From Saccharomycopsis crataegensis (Eukaryota > Ascomycota > Saccharomycetes > Ascoideales > Saccharomycopsidaceae), in the NCBI RefSeq assembly GCF_037102585.1, contig NW_027043819.1, positions 1,364,001 to 1,428,000 of the forward strand: a DNA stretch of 64,000 bases, given 5' to 3'. The notes under the pieces are model-generated. The model saw only the letters and a program-made list of their open reading frames with translations. It was not told the origin of the DNA and ran no database searches. Positions 29,416 to 39,234 of the stretch are shown piece by piece (positions within the stretch are counted from its first letter, which is position 1; every line of letters starts with the position of its first letter). The position numbers were made by a program, and so were the translations under genes.

Positions 29416-30057
29416 TCACAATTTGCTATGTAGTTTATGCAATTTAAGATGTCCACTCGCTTTTTTTCCAGGCTCGATAAAATCACCCAAGGCCTCCGCA
29501 TAAACAGGAGGGTTTTCTTTATCCTGATCAGAAAGTAGCTCCAATGTTCCTTTAATAATGTATCTTCTATGGGTAGTCTTTACTACGTATGTCTTTATGA
29601 CTATGTGACTTTCAACCGGAACCGGTTTATTATAGGTTATGTTCAAACGTCTGGTGACAGCGATGGGGATATCGCCATGAACTAAAGGAAGGCAGCATTT
29701 CAATAGCATATCATCAAAAATGGTACTGATGGCACCTCCATGTACCAAGCCTGAATAACCATGAATATTTTCACCCAAGCAGTACACCGCGACCAACTCA
29801 TTGGGGATTTCCTTGCCATCACCTGGTTTTTCTCTAACTTTTTCGCTGAAATATAACTTGGAATAGACGATTGGATCCGGGTATATCATCCCATCCCTCA
29901 ACAAGGTATCGTAGGTAAAACTCTTGTTGGCATTTTTTTTACTAGCTGTTATATATGGACATCTCTTAAAACCGTTGGATTCCAATTTCTTGAGAAACCA
30001 ATGGCTTTCAACTTTTTGCATAACTAGCGAGCCAAGAGGTCGAATAACTTCTCCCAT
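29416..30057 (-). CDS. hot-dog fold thioesterase-like protein (FMP10/PaaI type)
   Basis: The protein has 213 residues from ATG 30057. The hot-dog thioesterase signature is clear: GLVHGGAISTIFDDML (about residues 103-118), then the strand motif AVTRRLNITYNKPVP and a matching C-terminal strand (RRYIIKGTLE). Such proteins hydrolyse acyl-CoA thioesters; the yeast relative FMP10 is mitochondrial. The N-terminus here is not strongly basic, so location is uncertain. It is divergent from SDE2 across ~470 bp. Confidence 0.8.
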   Translation of the reverse strand: MGEVIRPLGSLVMQKVESHWFLKKLESNGFKRCPYITASKKNANKSFTYDTLLRDGMIYPDPIVYSKLYFSEKVREKPGDGKEIPNELVAVYCLGENIHGYSGLVHGGAISTIFDDMLLKCCLPLVHGDIPIAVTRRLNITYNKPVPVESHIVIKTYVVKTTHRRYIIKGTLELLSDQDKENPPVYAEALGDFIEPGKKASGHLKLHKLHSKL

Positions 30058-30525
30058 ATCGCAAAAACTTTTTTTCTTTCTTGCTCAATTTGTAATTTCC
30101 AGAAAAAGAGATCTATATTCTTTATTTCATCTCATTTTTTTGCTTCTTTCCCTAAAGTTTTTTTTCATTTGATCTGCACTTCATATCAAGCTAAAACCGG
30201 CCAGGTGGCCTAACTTCGGTTCTTTCGTTGTGGTCTACTTATAGATACAAGCGAGGAGGCAATGATGATCATAAGGATAATGAGGGAGAGAGATGATTAA
30301 TAATTTTGATGTTCTCACATGATAACCACAAGGTTGGGTATACGAATAGAATATTCCTTACATTTGATGAGAAGTAAGTACTAAACACTATAGCGTAAAC
30401 ACCCGGGGTGACAGTATATGTAACCCGGAGCTCCGATGGCGAAGAACCCTGAAAAAAAGTGCAACGATAAAGGCGATGAGATGAGATGAGGATTTTCCTT
30501 ATGTGAGTAATACATAATATACAAG

Positions 30526-31302
30526 ATGGTTGAGGTAAAATTAAAATGTATAAATGGATTGCCTGATATAGCCGGTGTTATCATTAAAGAAGAGACTTCG
30601 GGAGAACAATTATATGATATGTTGGTGACCAGTCTCCCGTCAACGATTCAAGACACTGCAAGAATTTATTTTGGTAAAAACGATATTCGAGTGTATGAAT
30701 CCTTGAAACAGATAGATTGTCACAAATTAATCAGGTTGAATCTACGAATACCGCTAAGGGGAGGGAAAGGAGGGTTTGTCCAGCAGTTGAAAGCACAAGG
30801 CAACAAGATCGCTAAAGACAGATCCAGCAACCAAGAAATAAGAAATAACTATAGAACTTTGGAAGGTGGAAGAACGGTAAAAGAGGTGGAGAAGTCAAAA
30901 AGATTGCTGGAATATTTTGCGAAACAACCAGAAACAAAGAAGAAAGAACTGGAAGAAAAGAGATCAAAGTTGAAAGCTATTATTAATACGGATCCTTTGA
31001 AGAATGTGAAATTTCAAGATTCCAAGTATTTGGAAAATAGCGAAGAGCTATTGGAAGAAATAAAAGGCTCGATGGAAATTGCAATGAATGAAAGTGAAGA
31101 AGAAGAGGTTGATGTTGATGTTGAGGTTGAAAAAATTGAAACAAAAGAAGACTTCAGAAAGGAAGGAAACCTGCCCCCGACTATAATGTTTGCGGCTTTC
31201 TTTGAAGAGGAGGAAAGTGATGAAGGTGAAAGTGAGGATACTGAACATGAATCAAAAGAGGAAGAGCTTCTTGCTGTGAAAGAAGGGAAACAGAAACTCT
31301 GA
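30526..31302 (+). CDS. SDE2: Sde2, ubiquitin-fold spliceosome/replication factor
   Basis: The protein has 258 residues. Residues 1-80 form a ubiquitin-like fold ending LRGG, followed directly by KGGF: the invariant GG-KGG processing site, cut after Gly80 in Sde2 proteins to expose an N-terminal Lys. The conserved Sde2 segment follows (FVQQLKAQG, NNYRTLEGGRTVKEVEKSKRLLEYF), then a charged coil and an acidic tail. In fission yeast the processed protein acts in splicing of selected introns and in chromatin stability. S. cerevisiae lacks it. ATG 30526 is the first start in the frame. Confidence 0.88.
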   Translation: MVEVKLKCINGLPDIAGVIIKEETSGEQLYDMLVTSLPSTIQDTARIYFGKNDIRVYESLKQIDCHKLIRLNLRIPLRGGKGGFVQQLKAQGNKIAKDRSSNQEIRNNYRTLEGGRTVKEVEKSKRLLEYFAKQPETKKKELEEKRSKLKAIINTDPLKNVKFQDSKYLENSEELLEEIKGSMEIAMNESEEEEVDVDVEVEKIETKEDFRKEGNLPPTIMFAAFFEEEESDEGESEDTEHESKEEELLAVKEGKQKL

Positions 31303-31439
31303 ATCAGCCTTTTTTTTTTTTCATTAACATTTCCTGAATAATGATCATGCTTATCTTGTGAAATATTACATATTATTAAATATTATTTGTTATTATATAT
31401 TATCATATTCTGATGTATAAGTATAATATATTATTGGAT

Positions 31440-31480
31440 TTGCACTATATTGCGATGAGACTGATGAGACTGATGAGACT
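31440..31480 (+). repeat. short tandem repeat (GATGAGACT)3
   Basis: Three 9-bp units lie in the SEC66 5' region. They overlap a short spurious ORF (MRLMRLMRL). Confidence 0.6.
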
Positions 31481-31603
31481 GTATAAATCTAAACGCACGT
31501 ATTTTTTTTTCGATGGAAAAACAAAGAAAAAGGTGTTCAGTATATCAAGTGCTATTACTATGACAACAATATTGTTGTCCACGATATCCAACTATCCTTA
31601 AAG

Positions 31604-32245
31604 ATGTCATCTGAAAACTTTACCAACTCTACTTATGAAGACTTCGCTGAAGAGGCCACCGAAAAAATCACCAAGATCTCTGTTTACACCCCGTTGATTT
31701 ATGTGGCAATCATCTTGACCGCGTTGATCACTTTTTCAAAGATCTATAGAAAGAGATATATCAACAAGTTATCACATACCAAACCGTTCTTCCCACCAAA
31801 CATACAGAAGCAAGTGTATTTTGAATTGGCAGCGCAGGATCCAAAACCTAATGACAAAGTATTGAAAGCCGCGCTCTTCAGATGGGCTTCCGAGTCGATC
31901 AGAAGAACCATCAAGTTGAAAGAATGCGAACAATCCATCACCAAGATGTACCAAGCTGGGTCCATTGGCGATGAATTATTCACCAGATACAACTTTGCCA
32001 AGAAATTCGAAGAATTGGAGATCCAAAATATCGCAAAAGAGGTCGAAGGCATTAAGAAAGGGTGGGCCCCAAGCTTCTTCCCACTATTACAAGAAATCAC
32101 CTTCAACGAGGCATTGAAAAGAAGGGTCGGGGCCATCGATCTGTTGAATGCTGACCAGGCGAAACAATGGGGGTTGACAAAAGAATATCTTGAAAAGCTT
32201 GTTGCTAATAGACCACAAATGAAAATTGATGTTAAACGTCCATGA
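31604..32245 (+). CDS. SEC66: Sec66/Sec71 subunit of the ER post-translational translocon
   Basis: This 213-residue membrane protein partners Sec62/Sec63/Sec72 in post-translational import into the ER. A short acidic, glycosylatable N-terminus (NFTNST) precedes one membrane segment at about residues 26-46 (VYTPLIYVAIILTALITF). A cytosolic domain follows with the family blocks KVLKAALFRWASESIRRTIKLKE, GSIGDELFTRYN and GW. Length matches S. cerevisiae Sec66 (206 aa). ATG 31604 gives the expected N-terminus. Confidence 0.93.
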   Translation: MSSENFTNSTYEDFAEEATEKITKISVYTPLIYVAIILTALITFSKIYRKRYINKLSHTKPFFPPNIQKQVYFELAAQDPKPNDKVLKAALFRWASESIRRTIKLKECEQSITKMYQAGSIGDELFTRYNFAKKFEELEIQNIAKEVEGIKKGWAPSFFPLLQEITFNEALKRRVGAIDLLNADQAKQWGLTKEYLEKLVANRPQMKIDVKRP

Positions 32246-32640
32246 AATCTTGGACCTTAAAGACATACTTTTTTGAACATACCAGAAATTTTGTAATTTT
32301 ATTGAGCTTTTCCCTTTTTTTAAAAAAAAATATTTTCTTGGATATTATCAAGTCGTTTAGAAGCAGAGAGTGGCTTGTTTTCAAATATTTATCTGTTTAC
32401 AATGTGGGCAGGTTTCCCATTTTTATAGATGAAGTTAATTTCGAATCATAAATCACTCATTAAGCATTAGCACTTTGTTTTCTTTGTTTTTCCTTTGTAT
32501 CCAAAATGTTCTAATATATATATATATGTATCTCATGATGAAAAAATTAAGAATAAACCATTAAAAGTAAATAAAATTATTATGCGAAATTTTTTTTTTA
32601 AAAAAAAAAGATCATTAGCAAATATCATGAACAAAGGGAA
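32246..32640. other. intergenic region between convergent SEC66 and FAB1
   Basis: A/T-rich with several A and T runs and a TATATATATATATG stretch near 32515-32528. This is a shared terminator region; nothing else is seen. Confidence 0.4.
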
Positions 32641-35600
32641 TCACGGGTTTGTATTGATGTGCCATGAATCAGGAACGAGAATAACATACTTTTCCATCGC
32701 AGCTCTAAATCTTGATTTGTACTGCTTTGGGGTAACAACAGTAGGCTTTCTTTTTATCCCACCAACCAAACCTTTTTCTTTTACCCAGCTTTCCAATTTC
32801 TTATCCCAGGTGAAGGTTCTGACATAGTCAATCAACCCTGCAACAATTTCGTTTTTCTCCCAATCAATTCCAATCACCAAAGAATAATCCATCACATTCA
32901 TTTTGCTTAAAAACAATGTATCATTCCATAAACACGCTCTAAGATGCTTCTTATTATGATTTCTCATGAACAAAGGAGAATCAAAAATTAATTCCACCAT
33001 ATTTTCATCCAATAAAACCTCATTCTCTTTTCCAGTCTGTTCAACATGCCTGTTTCTCATAGACCCTTTCAAATCAAAGATCTTAAGGTTCCTACGATTG
33101 TAAAAAAGATTCTCCATTATAATGACGTCCATCTTAAAGTTTTTACCGGTGGTAGGATTCTTAATAACAATCTGATAAAACCCAAAGATTTTTCCTAGAG
33201 CAGTAGGCAAGTCGTGAAACAAAGCTTGGGCCATATATTCAAAATAACTTGGTGCCATTTTCACAAAAGAATCCAATTCAGAATATGATAACTGCTTGAT
33301 CACCAATCTATCATCTAAAGTTTTAAGGAATGCCGAGCCACTTTTGCCACCACTAGAATCCCACTTGACACATCTTGATAAACTTTGAATGAAATCAAAC
33401 TTCAAACCACACTTCTCCCGAAAAGCTTCAAATTGTTCCACAAAGAAAACTTTACAAGACAAAATTGCATTGTTATCCAAAAACTGATATTTCAAATGGA
33501 TTGCCGTGGTCTTCAACATCTGATTGTGCAATAATTCATCCTCCAATTTACTACCAGCAGTGATTTTGATGGATTCAGGGTTCGGAATGTTTAAAGACAC
33601 TAAGTTTTCAAGTTTCATCATCTGGACTTTTTGTAAATAGTCTTTGGAACTCAAGGCAAATGCAATGACAGATCCCGGTTCGTCATCTCTAATGATCACG
33701 TCAGATTCCACAAATATATGTTCTGATGGACTCAATGGTGATTCAATTGGCTTAAATAATTCTGATCTATCGGCTAACAACTTCTTGAACATGATAAATA
33801 ATGAATTTTTCTCTTCAACGCTTGCTTTATGATAATTGTTATTACCATTGTTGGTAACTTCAGAATTCCCACTATTATCTTCGTTACTAGTATCATCTTC
33901 ATTGCAAGTATCTTTATCGTTATTAGTCGATGGCTTATTTACATCTTCGCCAGAAAATTGAATATTTAGGGATTCCAAATTTTCAAAGAAGTTGGATCTC
34001 TCATCAGTTGGTATTTCTTTGGAGTTTTCCTTGGATTCAGATTCATTATTCACGTCCAAATTGAGCACCTCGGCAGCCTCACGAACACTGTTATCATCAT
34101 CATTATCATTTGCACAATCTTCTTGATTCTCCTCGATATCAGTAAATGGATTGGCCTTGATCTTGTCTTCATTGTATTTTAATTCTTGATCATTGAAAGC
34201 ATCATCGACATTCTTGAAAATCTCTACAGTTTGTTGAGAATCAATTTTTGGAATGGACCGTAATTTGCTTTCGTATAATTTCCTTTCAATTTTTCTTTGC
34301 TCCTCGAGTTGTTGGTTGAATTTCATTTGCATATGATCAAAGTATGTTTTCAATTTAGACACTTTTGGATGATAAGACTCAAAATCTTTTTTGATTGGGC
34401 TTTGAGAGTCAGCTGTCAATGACGTTGGACTCTTAATTGACGGTGACCTAGACAGAACTATACTATCTGTGGGATTTCCGTTGGCAATCAATGCCTCCAT
34501 TTGCGAAATCTTCTCTCTAACTTTGGTGTTATTCAATTTCAATTTCGGAATCATAGATACTTTACTCACATATTTGGGCTTTAGTGGAATTTTGGCAGTT
34601 ACATATTCTTTGTTATTGTCGGTTGATTCATCATGTTGAATCTTTGCTTCGCCGGCGCCGTTATCATCTCCAACTTCTTTGCCTTCTTCCATTTCAACAA
34701 CTTGCTGGTTATCAATTTTTTCTTCCGTAACGATTTGGTCATTTGGCTCTTTTTCTTCACATTCCAAACAATTCTCTTCTTGCAAGTTTTCATGGGTTTT
34801 TTCACCGGCGTTAGCAACCAGTGCCGCTTCTTTATCAAAGAATTTGAGGAATTGTAGCGATGATACTTTTGAAAGCTCTGGTAGGAAATTTTTTTCAAAT
34901 TCAGCAAACTCTTCATTCCATTGAATACAATACTCTTGGATATTTTTCAAAACAACATTCATTGAAATATAATCTGTGGGAGCCGAGATCTTGAATATTT
35001 CATTAATATGGTCCATGGTTGAGTGCTTATTCTCAATGGCTAAACTAATAAGGCTCTCAATTTTTTCCATAGCAAAATCAAGTTTATCTTGGTTTGTGGT
35101 ATCAAGCTTTGCAGATTGGAGCCGGTCAATGATACTGTCAAATAAGATGTTTGTTTTTTCGATCACTTGATCATAGAGTTCCGTTTTAAGGTTAATACTG
35201 CTATCTGGCTTCCATTGGATTTTGTTTAGTGGCAAATGCAACTCAAACAAATCGATGGTTTCGTATTCAACTTTAATTGCCATATCATAAAATCCAAAAT
35301 ATTTGACTCTATCTCTCTGGGCATCATGGCCACATTCTTCATAAGATACAGTCAATGGGATAGATAAAAATGATAATTCCAAGAATTTCCCAAATGAAAA
35401 TTTCCAAGTTGTATCATTCATGGGTATGACTGGGGTTTTGTGACCACATTTTTTGCAAACACTCCACATTAATATAACATGCTGCAAACCAGGGATTGGA
35501 CATGCTATTTTCTCTATCGAAACAATCAATTTAGCATTACCATGTGTATACGTTTTGTAGTGATCAATAAACTTTCCTCCGCAACTCTCTGGGCATGGAC

Positions 35601-37749
35601 TATTGGCCTGTGTGATTTCGTGTTCCACATATTGACCCAATGTTGAATCATTGTAGTCGAGATAATACTCAATTTGAAGAATTTTTGGAAAGAAACAATA
35701 GTTCCCATTTTTGCTTAAGGTGGTAGAATAAGAAAAACAAATGTTTTGATGAGTTGAAACTTCCAATAAATTTGGTTGGTGGTTGAAGAAGGTATCCCAT
35801 TGTCTAGAATAAGATTTGAATTGACCAGTCAATGTTTTAAGTTTATATTGAAGAATTAATTTGGCCACTTTATGTAAATTGTTATCATCAAACTTGAAAT
35901 CTTTTCTGACATTGGAATTATTAATGATTTCTTTGCAATCATCAATTGATAAATTATTAATGGAATATTTAGATTGAAGCACATCCAAATGCTTCTGAAA
36001 AATTCTTGCCTGGTCCAATAAATATGGCATAGGGATGATAACTGATGGGGAAATAGAATACAAAGATTTATTGAAGTTGACAAGAAACTCCCAGAAATAA
36101 CCACCAACATTTTTCAAAATGCTTTGACGTTTTTCTTTCAAATCATCAAGTAATATTTGTTTGTTCATGGAAACAAATGTGTCCCTGAAATAATGGGTTT
36201 CCAATTTTAAATGAAACATGCAATATATGATAAATTCCGCAATACTTTTGACCTTTTTCAAGTTTTGAGCATCGTTGTCCCTGATTATTGCGGTCCCGCC
36301 CAAATTTACTGGACACTCATTGAAAAAAGCAAAGCTTTTCTTCAAGTTTTTGAAAGGATAGACTTTGATTTCAAAATTGCCGCAATGGCCCAACTTGGGA
36401 CTGAATGTCAACTTTTCCACTGATGTTATAATATCTGCCAGTGTCAACCTTGCTAGATGTGTTATTACGTGATGTTTAACGTTTAGAAGAACGGTGATGC
36501 CTGCATCTCCCAATAATTCTAAAGCGTAACCACTCACATTGGCACCAGCAATGAGTAAATCAGGTTTCGGTTTTATAGAAACAATTCTTTTCACTAATTT
36601 ATCTAAAAACTCTTTTTCCTGGGGCAAAATTTGTTCAAAACTCATAAATTGGTTAGTAGATTGAGAATATTCGATCGGGAATTTGATGATGATAATATTA
36701 GGGTTTCTAATCTTTGTCCTCATTGAATTGATTGCGACATTCTTTGTGAACACAAATCCATTAATATAAAAACTACTCTCTGGGCCACTACCCAAAATCT
36801 CTTTGAAATTAATAAAATCGGTGATGTCAAGCCTAATATCCTTGGTCTGTTGCAAATCTATGACCGGTATTTCGCTGATCAAATTAATTAAAGCCTTGGT
36901 CCAGGTATTTTTTCTTTTCACATTAAACAGATCAAGTGTTTGGTGCAAAAATCTGGAAAGATGATATTTGCTAAGTTGATTCAATTCTCTATAAATTTTT
37001 TCGGTATCAGCTATCGATTGAGCATTAGCATTATTGAGTTCATCAAAATTGTTATTGTGTTTCAAATTTCCTGAGCTAGGGTAAGTAGATAGTTTATGTG
37101 AAGATGACCTCGTTGACTTAGCGTCTTCTGGTGCATTAGGTTTGGAAAGGTTATTTCGGCTTCTTTTTGATAGTCGCTTTTTGGAATAGGTAAGTTCATC
37201 ATGGTTTCTGGAGATTGATACGTGAGGCTCATTCAATTTTTTGAATTCGTGTCGTGATTCAAAAGAAAAAGATGGTACTCTCTTTGGGTGTCTTTCAGTG
37301 TTGAAAACATTTTCATCGAAGGTCTGTAAGCTGTCTTCACTTTCAAGAGACTCCAATGAACTTTCTCGTACGTTGCAATTACTTGTGGATGAAATATTGG
37401 TAACAGACCGAGACTCATCATTATCACCCTCAGTATCACCTTCATTATCATTGTGATTATCGTTGTCACCTTCATCATCATCATCGCTTGAGTCACCATA
37501 ATTGTAAAGACAAAGTTTACAAACTCTTAGATCACCATCATGTTTGAACCTTTCACCGGGAATAAGCATAGCACAGGTATTACAAAATATTTGACCGCAT
37601 AGTCGACAATGATGTCTTCTCCTGAAAGTTGTGAATGATTTTGAGCAATTAAAACAATGGCTGGCACTGTCATCTTGCATCCAGTAATCTTTGGATAGCA
37701 AAAGAGCATTACGCTCTAATGGCTCTGTCAGCAGGAAATAATGATACAT
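32641..37749 (-). CDS. FAB1: phosphatidylinositol-3-phosphate 5-kinase Fab1/PIKfyve
   Basis: It makes PI(3,5)P2 on the vacuole/endosome. The 1702 residues start just before a FYVE finger (W23MQD26, RRRHHC at 43-48, Cys pairs to about residue 82), which binds PI3P. An acidic linker, a CCT/chaperonin-like domain at about 310-600 (LVKRIVSIKPKPDLLIAGANVSGYA), a long Cys-rich middle and disordered acidic region follow, and the C-terminal kinase (SSGGKSGSAF, FDLKGSMRNRHV, NVMDYSLVIGID, GLIDYVRTFTWDKKLE). S. cerevisiae Fab1 has a ~230-residue extension before FYVE that is absent here; an in-frame TAA directly precedes ATG 37749. Confidence 0.96.
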   Translation of the reverse strand: MYHYFLLTEPLERNALLLSKDYWMQDDSASHCFNCSKSFTTFRRRHHCRLCGQIFCNTCAMLIPGERFKHDGDLRVCKLCLYNYGDSSDDDDEGDNDNHNDNEGDTEGDNDESRSVTNISSTSNCNVRESSLESLESEDSLQTFDENVFNTERHPKRVPSFSFESRHEFKKLNEPHVSISRNHDELTYSKKRLSKRSRNNLSKPNAPEDAKSTRSSSHKLSTYPSSGNLKHNNNFDELNNANAQSIADTEKIYRELNQLSKYHLSRFLHQTLDLFNVKRKNTWTKALINLISEIPVIDLQQTKDIRLDITDFINFKEILGSGPESSFYINGFVFTKNVAINSMRTKIRNPNIIIIKFPIEYSQSTNQFMSFEQILPQEKEFLDKLVKRIVSIKPKPDLLIAGANVSGYALELLGDAGITVLLNVKHHVITHLARLTLADIITSVEKLTFSPKLGHCGNFEIKVYPFKNLKKSFAFFNECPVNLGGTAIIRDNDAQNLKKVKSIAEFIIYCMFHLKLETHYFRDTFVSMNKQILLDDLKEKRQSILKNVGGYFWEFLVNFNKSLYSISPSVIIPMPYLLDQARIFQKHLDVLQSKYSINNLSIDDCKEIINNSNVRKDFKFDDNNLHKVAKLILQYKLKTLTGQFKSYSRQWDTFFNHQPNLLEVSTHQNICFSYSTTLSKNGNYCFFPKILQIEYYLDYNDSTLGQYVEHEITQANSPCPESCGGKFIDHYKTYTHGNAKLIVSIEKIACPIPGLQHVILMWSVCKKCGHKTPVIPMNDTTWKFSFGKFLELSFLSIPLTVSYEECGHDAQRDRVKYFGFYDMAIKVEYETIDLFELHLPLNKIQWKPDSSINLKTELYDQVIEKTNILFDSIIDRLQSAKLDTTNQDKLDFAMEKIESLISLAIENKHSTMDHINEIFKISAPTDYISMNVVLKNIQEYCIQWNEEFAEFEKNFLPELSKVSSLQFLKFFDKEAALVANAGEKTHENLQEENCLECEEKEPNDQIVTEEKIDNQQVVEMEEGKEVGDDNGAGEAKIQHDESTDNNKEYVTAKIPLKPKYVSKVSMIPKLKLNNTKVREKISQMEALIANGNPTDSIVLSRSPSIKSPTSLTADSQSPIKKDFESYHPKVSKLKTYFDHMQMKFNQQLEEQRKIERKLYESKLRSIPKIDSQQTVEIFKNVDDAFNDQELKYNEDKIKANPFTDIEENQEDCANDNDDDNSVREAAEVLNLDVNNESESKENSKEIPTDERSNFFENLESLNIQFSGEDVNKPSTNNDKDTCNEDDTSNEDNSGNSEVTNNGNNNYHKASVEEKNSLFIMFKKLLADRSELFKPIESPLSPSEHIFVESDVIIRDDEPGSVIAFALSSKDYLQKVQMMKLENLVSLNIPNPESIKITAGSKLEDELLHNQMLKTTAIHLKYQFLDNNAILSCKVFFVEQFEAFREKCGLKFDFIQSLSRCVKWDSSGGKSGSAFLKTLDDRLVIKQLSYSELDSFVKMAPSYFEYMAQALFHDLPTALGKIFGFYQIVIKNPTTGKNFKMDVIIMENLFYNRRNLKIFDLKGSMRNRHVEQTGKENEVLLDENMVELIFDSPLFMRNHNKKHLRACLWNDTLFLSKMNVMDYSLVIGIDWEKNEIVAGLIDYVRTFTWDKKLESWVKEKGLVGGIKRKPTVVTPKQYKSRFRAAMEKYVILVPDSWHINTNP

Positions 37750-38410
37750 TTAGACTGTATGTCACTGTAATAGCATTTTATTCTTTGAAGAAACCAGTTG
37801 CCTTTTAATTGAGAGTCTGATATAGTTCAACTATTATTTCTGTGTGCAAGTAAAGGTTAACAAGCCAGCCCTCAGAGCATCACTTTTTTTTATTTTTTTT
37901 TACCTTTTTGTGGTGCGTTCTCCCATGTGATGATGATGATGCCCAATGCGGAATAAAAAAAAAAAATATGGTGGGGAAAAAAAAAAAACACGCGACGCGT
38001 TGGGCAGAGTCAATTTGATATAATCAATGGGACTTACAAGCTGATAGATCATATCCAGACTTGAAAATTGTTGAATTTTTGTCACATTTCATCTTATCAT
38101 CTGCTGGAGACACTTAAAACTATTTTTCCTCCCAAAATTTACTCATTTTGAGGCAGTAAGTAGAAAAATAGACGCGTCGTAGCTTTTCATCATGCAATAT
38201 ATTTTCTTGCTTGGTGAAATACTAGGATAGGAGCTTGTAAATAGTAGCATACCAACCCTATTGTTCAAGTAGAGTAACTATTCGCTAAAAATGCAAATAT
38301 TGAAGAAATCAATATAGTATGTTAAAAAACTAAACAACTGTTAGAAAATAAGGCCGCTTATGTAAAGAGAAGGTGATATTTTACTTAGGCTTTCAAAAGT
38401 AATTCGCAGG
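37750..38410. promoter_or_regulatory. FAB1 upstream region with two ACGCGT motifs
   Basis: Two perfect ACGCGT (MCB-type) hexamers lie at 37995-38000 and 38172-38177, with long A and T runs near 37882-37985. MCB sites bind the MBF cell-cycle factor in yeasts. FAB1 is the only confident gene reading away from them. Confidence 0.4.
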
Positions 38411-38461
38411 TTCTTTACAATTAAAAAGATTAACCAAAGAAATCTTTTTAATTGTAAAGAA
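38411..38461. repeat. 21-bp perfect inverted repeat
   Basis: Positions 38411-38431 are the exact reverse complement of 38441-38461 around a 9-nt spacer. It is the longest perfect hairpin noticed in the window and has no coding context. It could be a MITE-like remnant or a transcribed hairpin. Confidence 0.85.
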
Positions 38462-38924
38462 AAGTCTTCTAAACTTATGTATTAGCAAGAGGAAACTGAA
38501 TTTGTTTTCTTTTCTAGAATTGTTTCTCATATATATCAAAATTATACTTGTCAAAATTTTGAAGCAACAGAATAGAAAGCCTTTTTCTCCAGAAGGCAAG
38601 AAATATAGTTTTAATTTCTCATTATAAGCTGAAAACAATAGGAAATATGATTTAGTTATTTCTTAGTTATTTATTATTCATAGAAATGTTTTATTATTTT
38701 AATCTAAAGTACTTTTAAAAGCGCACCACCTAATAATTCTCTTTTAAACGAATATATCTATATTATTTCTGTAGGCGCAAACTATTTACAGATCTTCTCA
38801 AGGAGAATTAATCCATATAATTTTATGATGCATCCAGTACCTTCATAATTAGAATGTTCATATTGACATATTTAAGAGCAATATTCCAAGTGAATGAGAA
38901 TTACTAAAATTAATTTGCCAATTT

Positions 38925-39234
38925 GCCGTTCAACTTAAAAAAAGATGGTTCGAAAATAAAGTCATCAATAATGTTTCGTTATCGAAGGTCAAGATTATTT
39001 GACCCCTACGAAACTTTGGAAGCTGAAGAAGGAATATTGATTCTCGGTGAAACTCATCTTTATTTGATTGAAAATTACTTCCATTGCTCCATATTTAAAA
39101 TTGATTGCCGGCGAACCAAAATCTAAAAATTTGAAAAAGTCTGTGAAGACTCATAACACAAAGTCTTGGGATTTGGAAAAACTTACATTGACTAAGTCCA
39201 GAACTCATCTTTTGACGTTGGCGATGGACTGAAA
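38925..39234 (+). pseudogene. relic of a BEACH-family gene (PH-BEACH region, BPH1-like)
   Basis: A short stretch (38970-39090) reads PYETLEAEEGILILGETHLYLIENYFH, the PH-BEACH pattern of Bph1/neurobeachin proteins. After a frame change the text continues as SKNLKKSVKTHNTKSWDLEKL then LTKSRTHLLTLAMD before a stop (about 39115-39232). Two frames and stops make it a decayed fragment; the rest of the BEACH domain was not found here. Confidence 0.6.

Noticed and set aside
37900-38085. Upstream exon for FAB1 (ATGATCTATCAGCTT followed by GTAAGT)
   Set aside because: A good donor is present, but there is no branch point and no acceptor after the in-frame TAA that precedes the FAB1 ATG.
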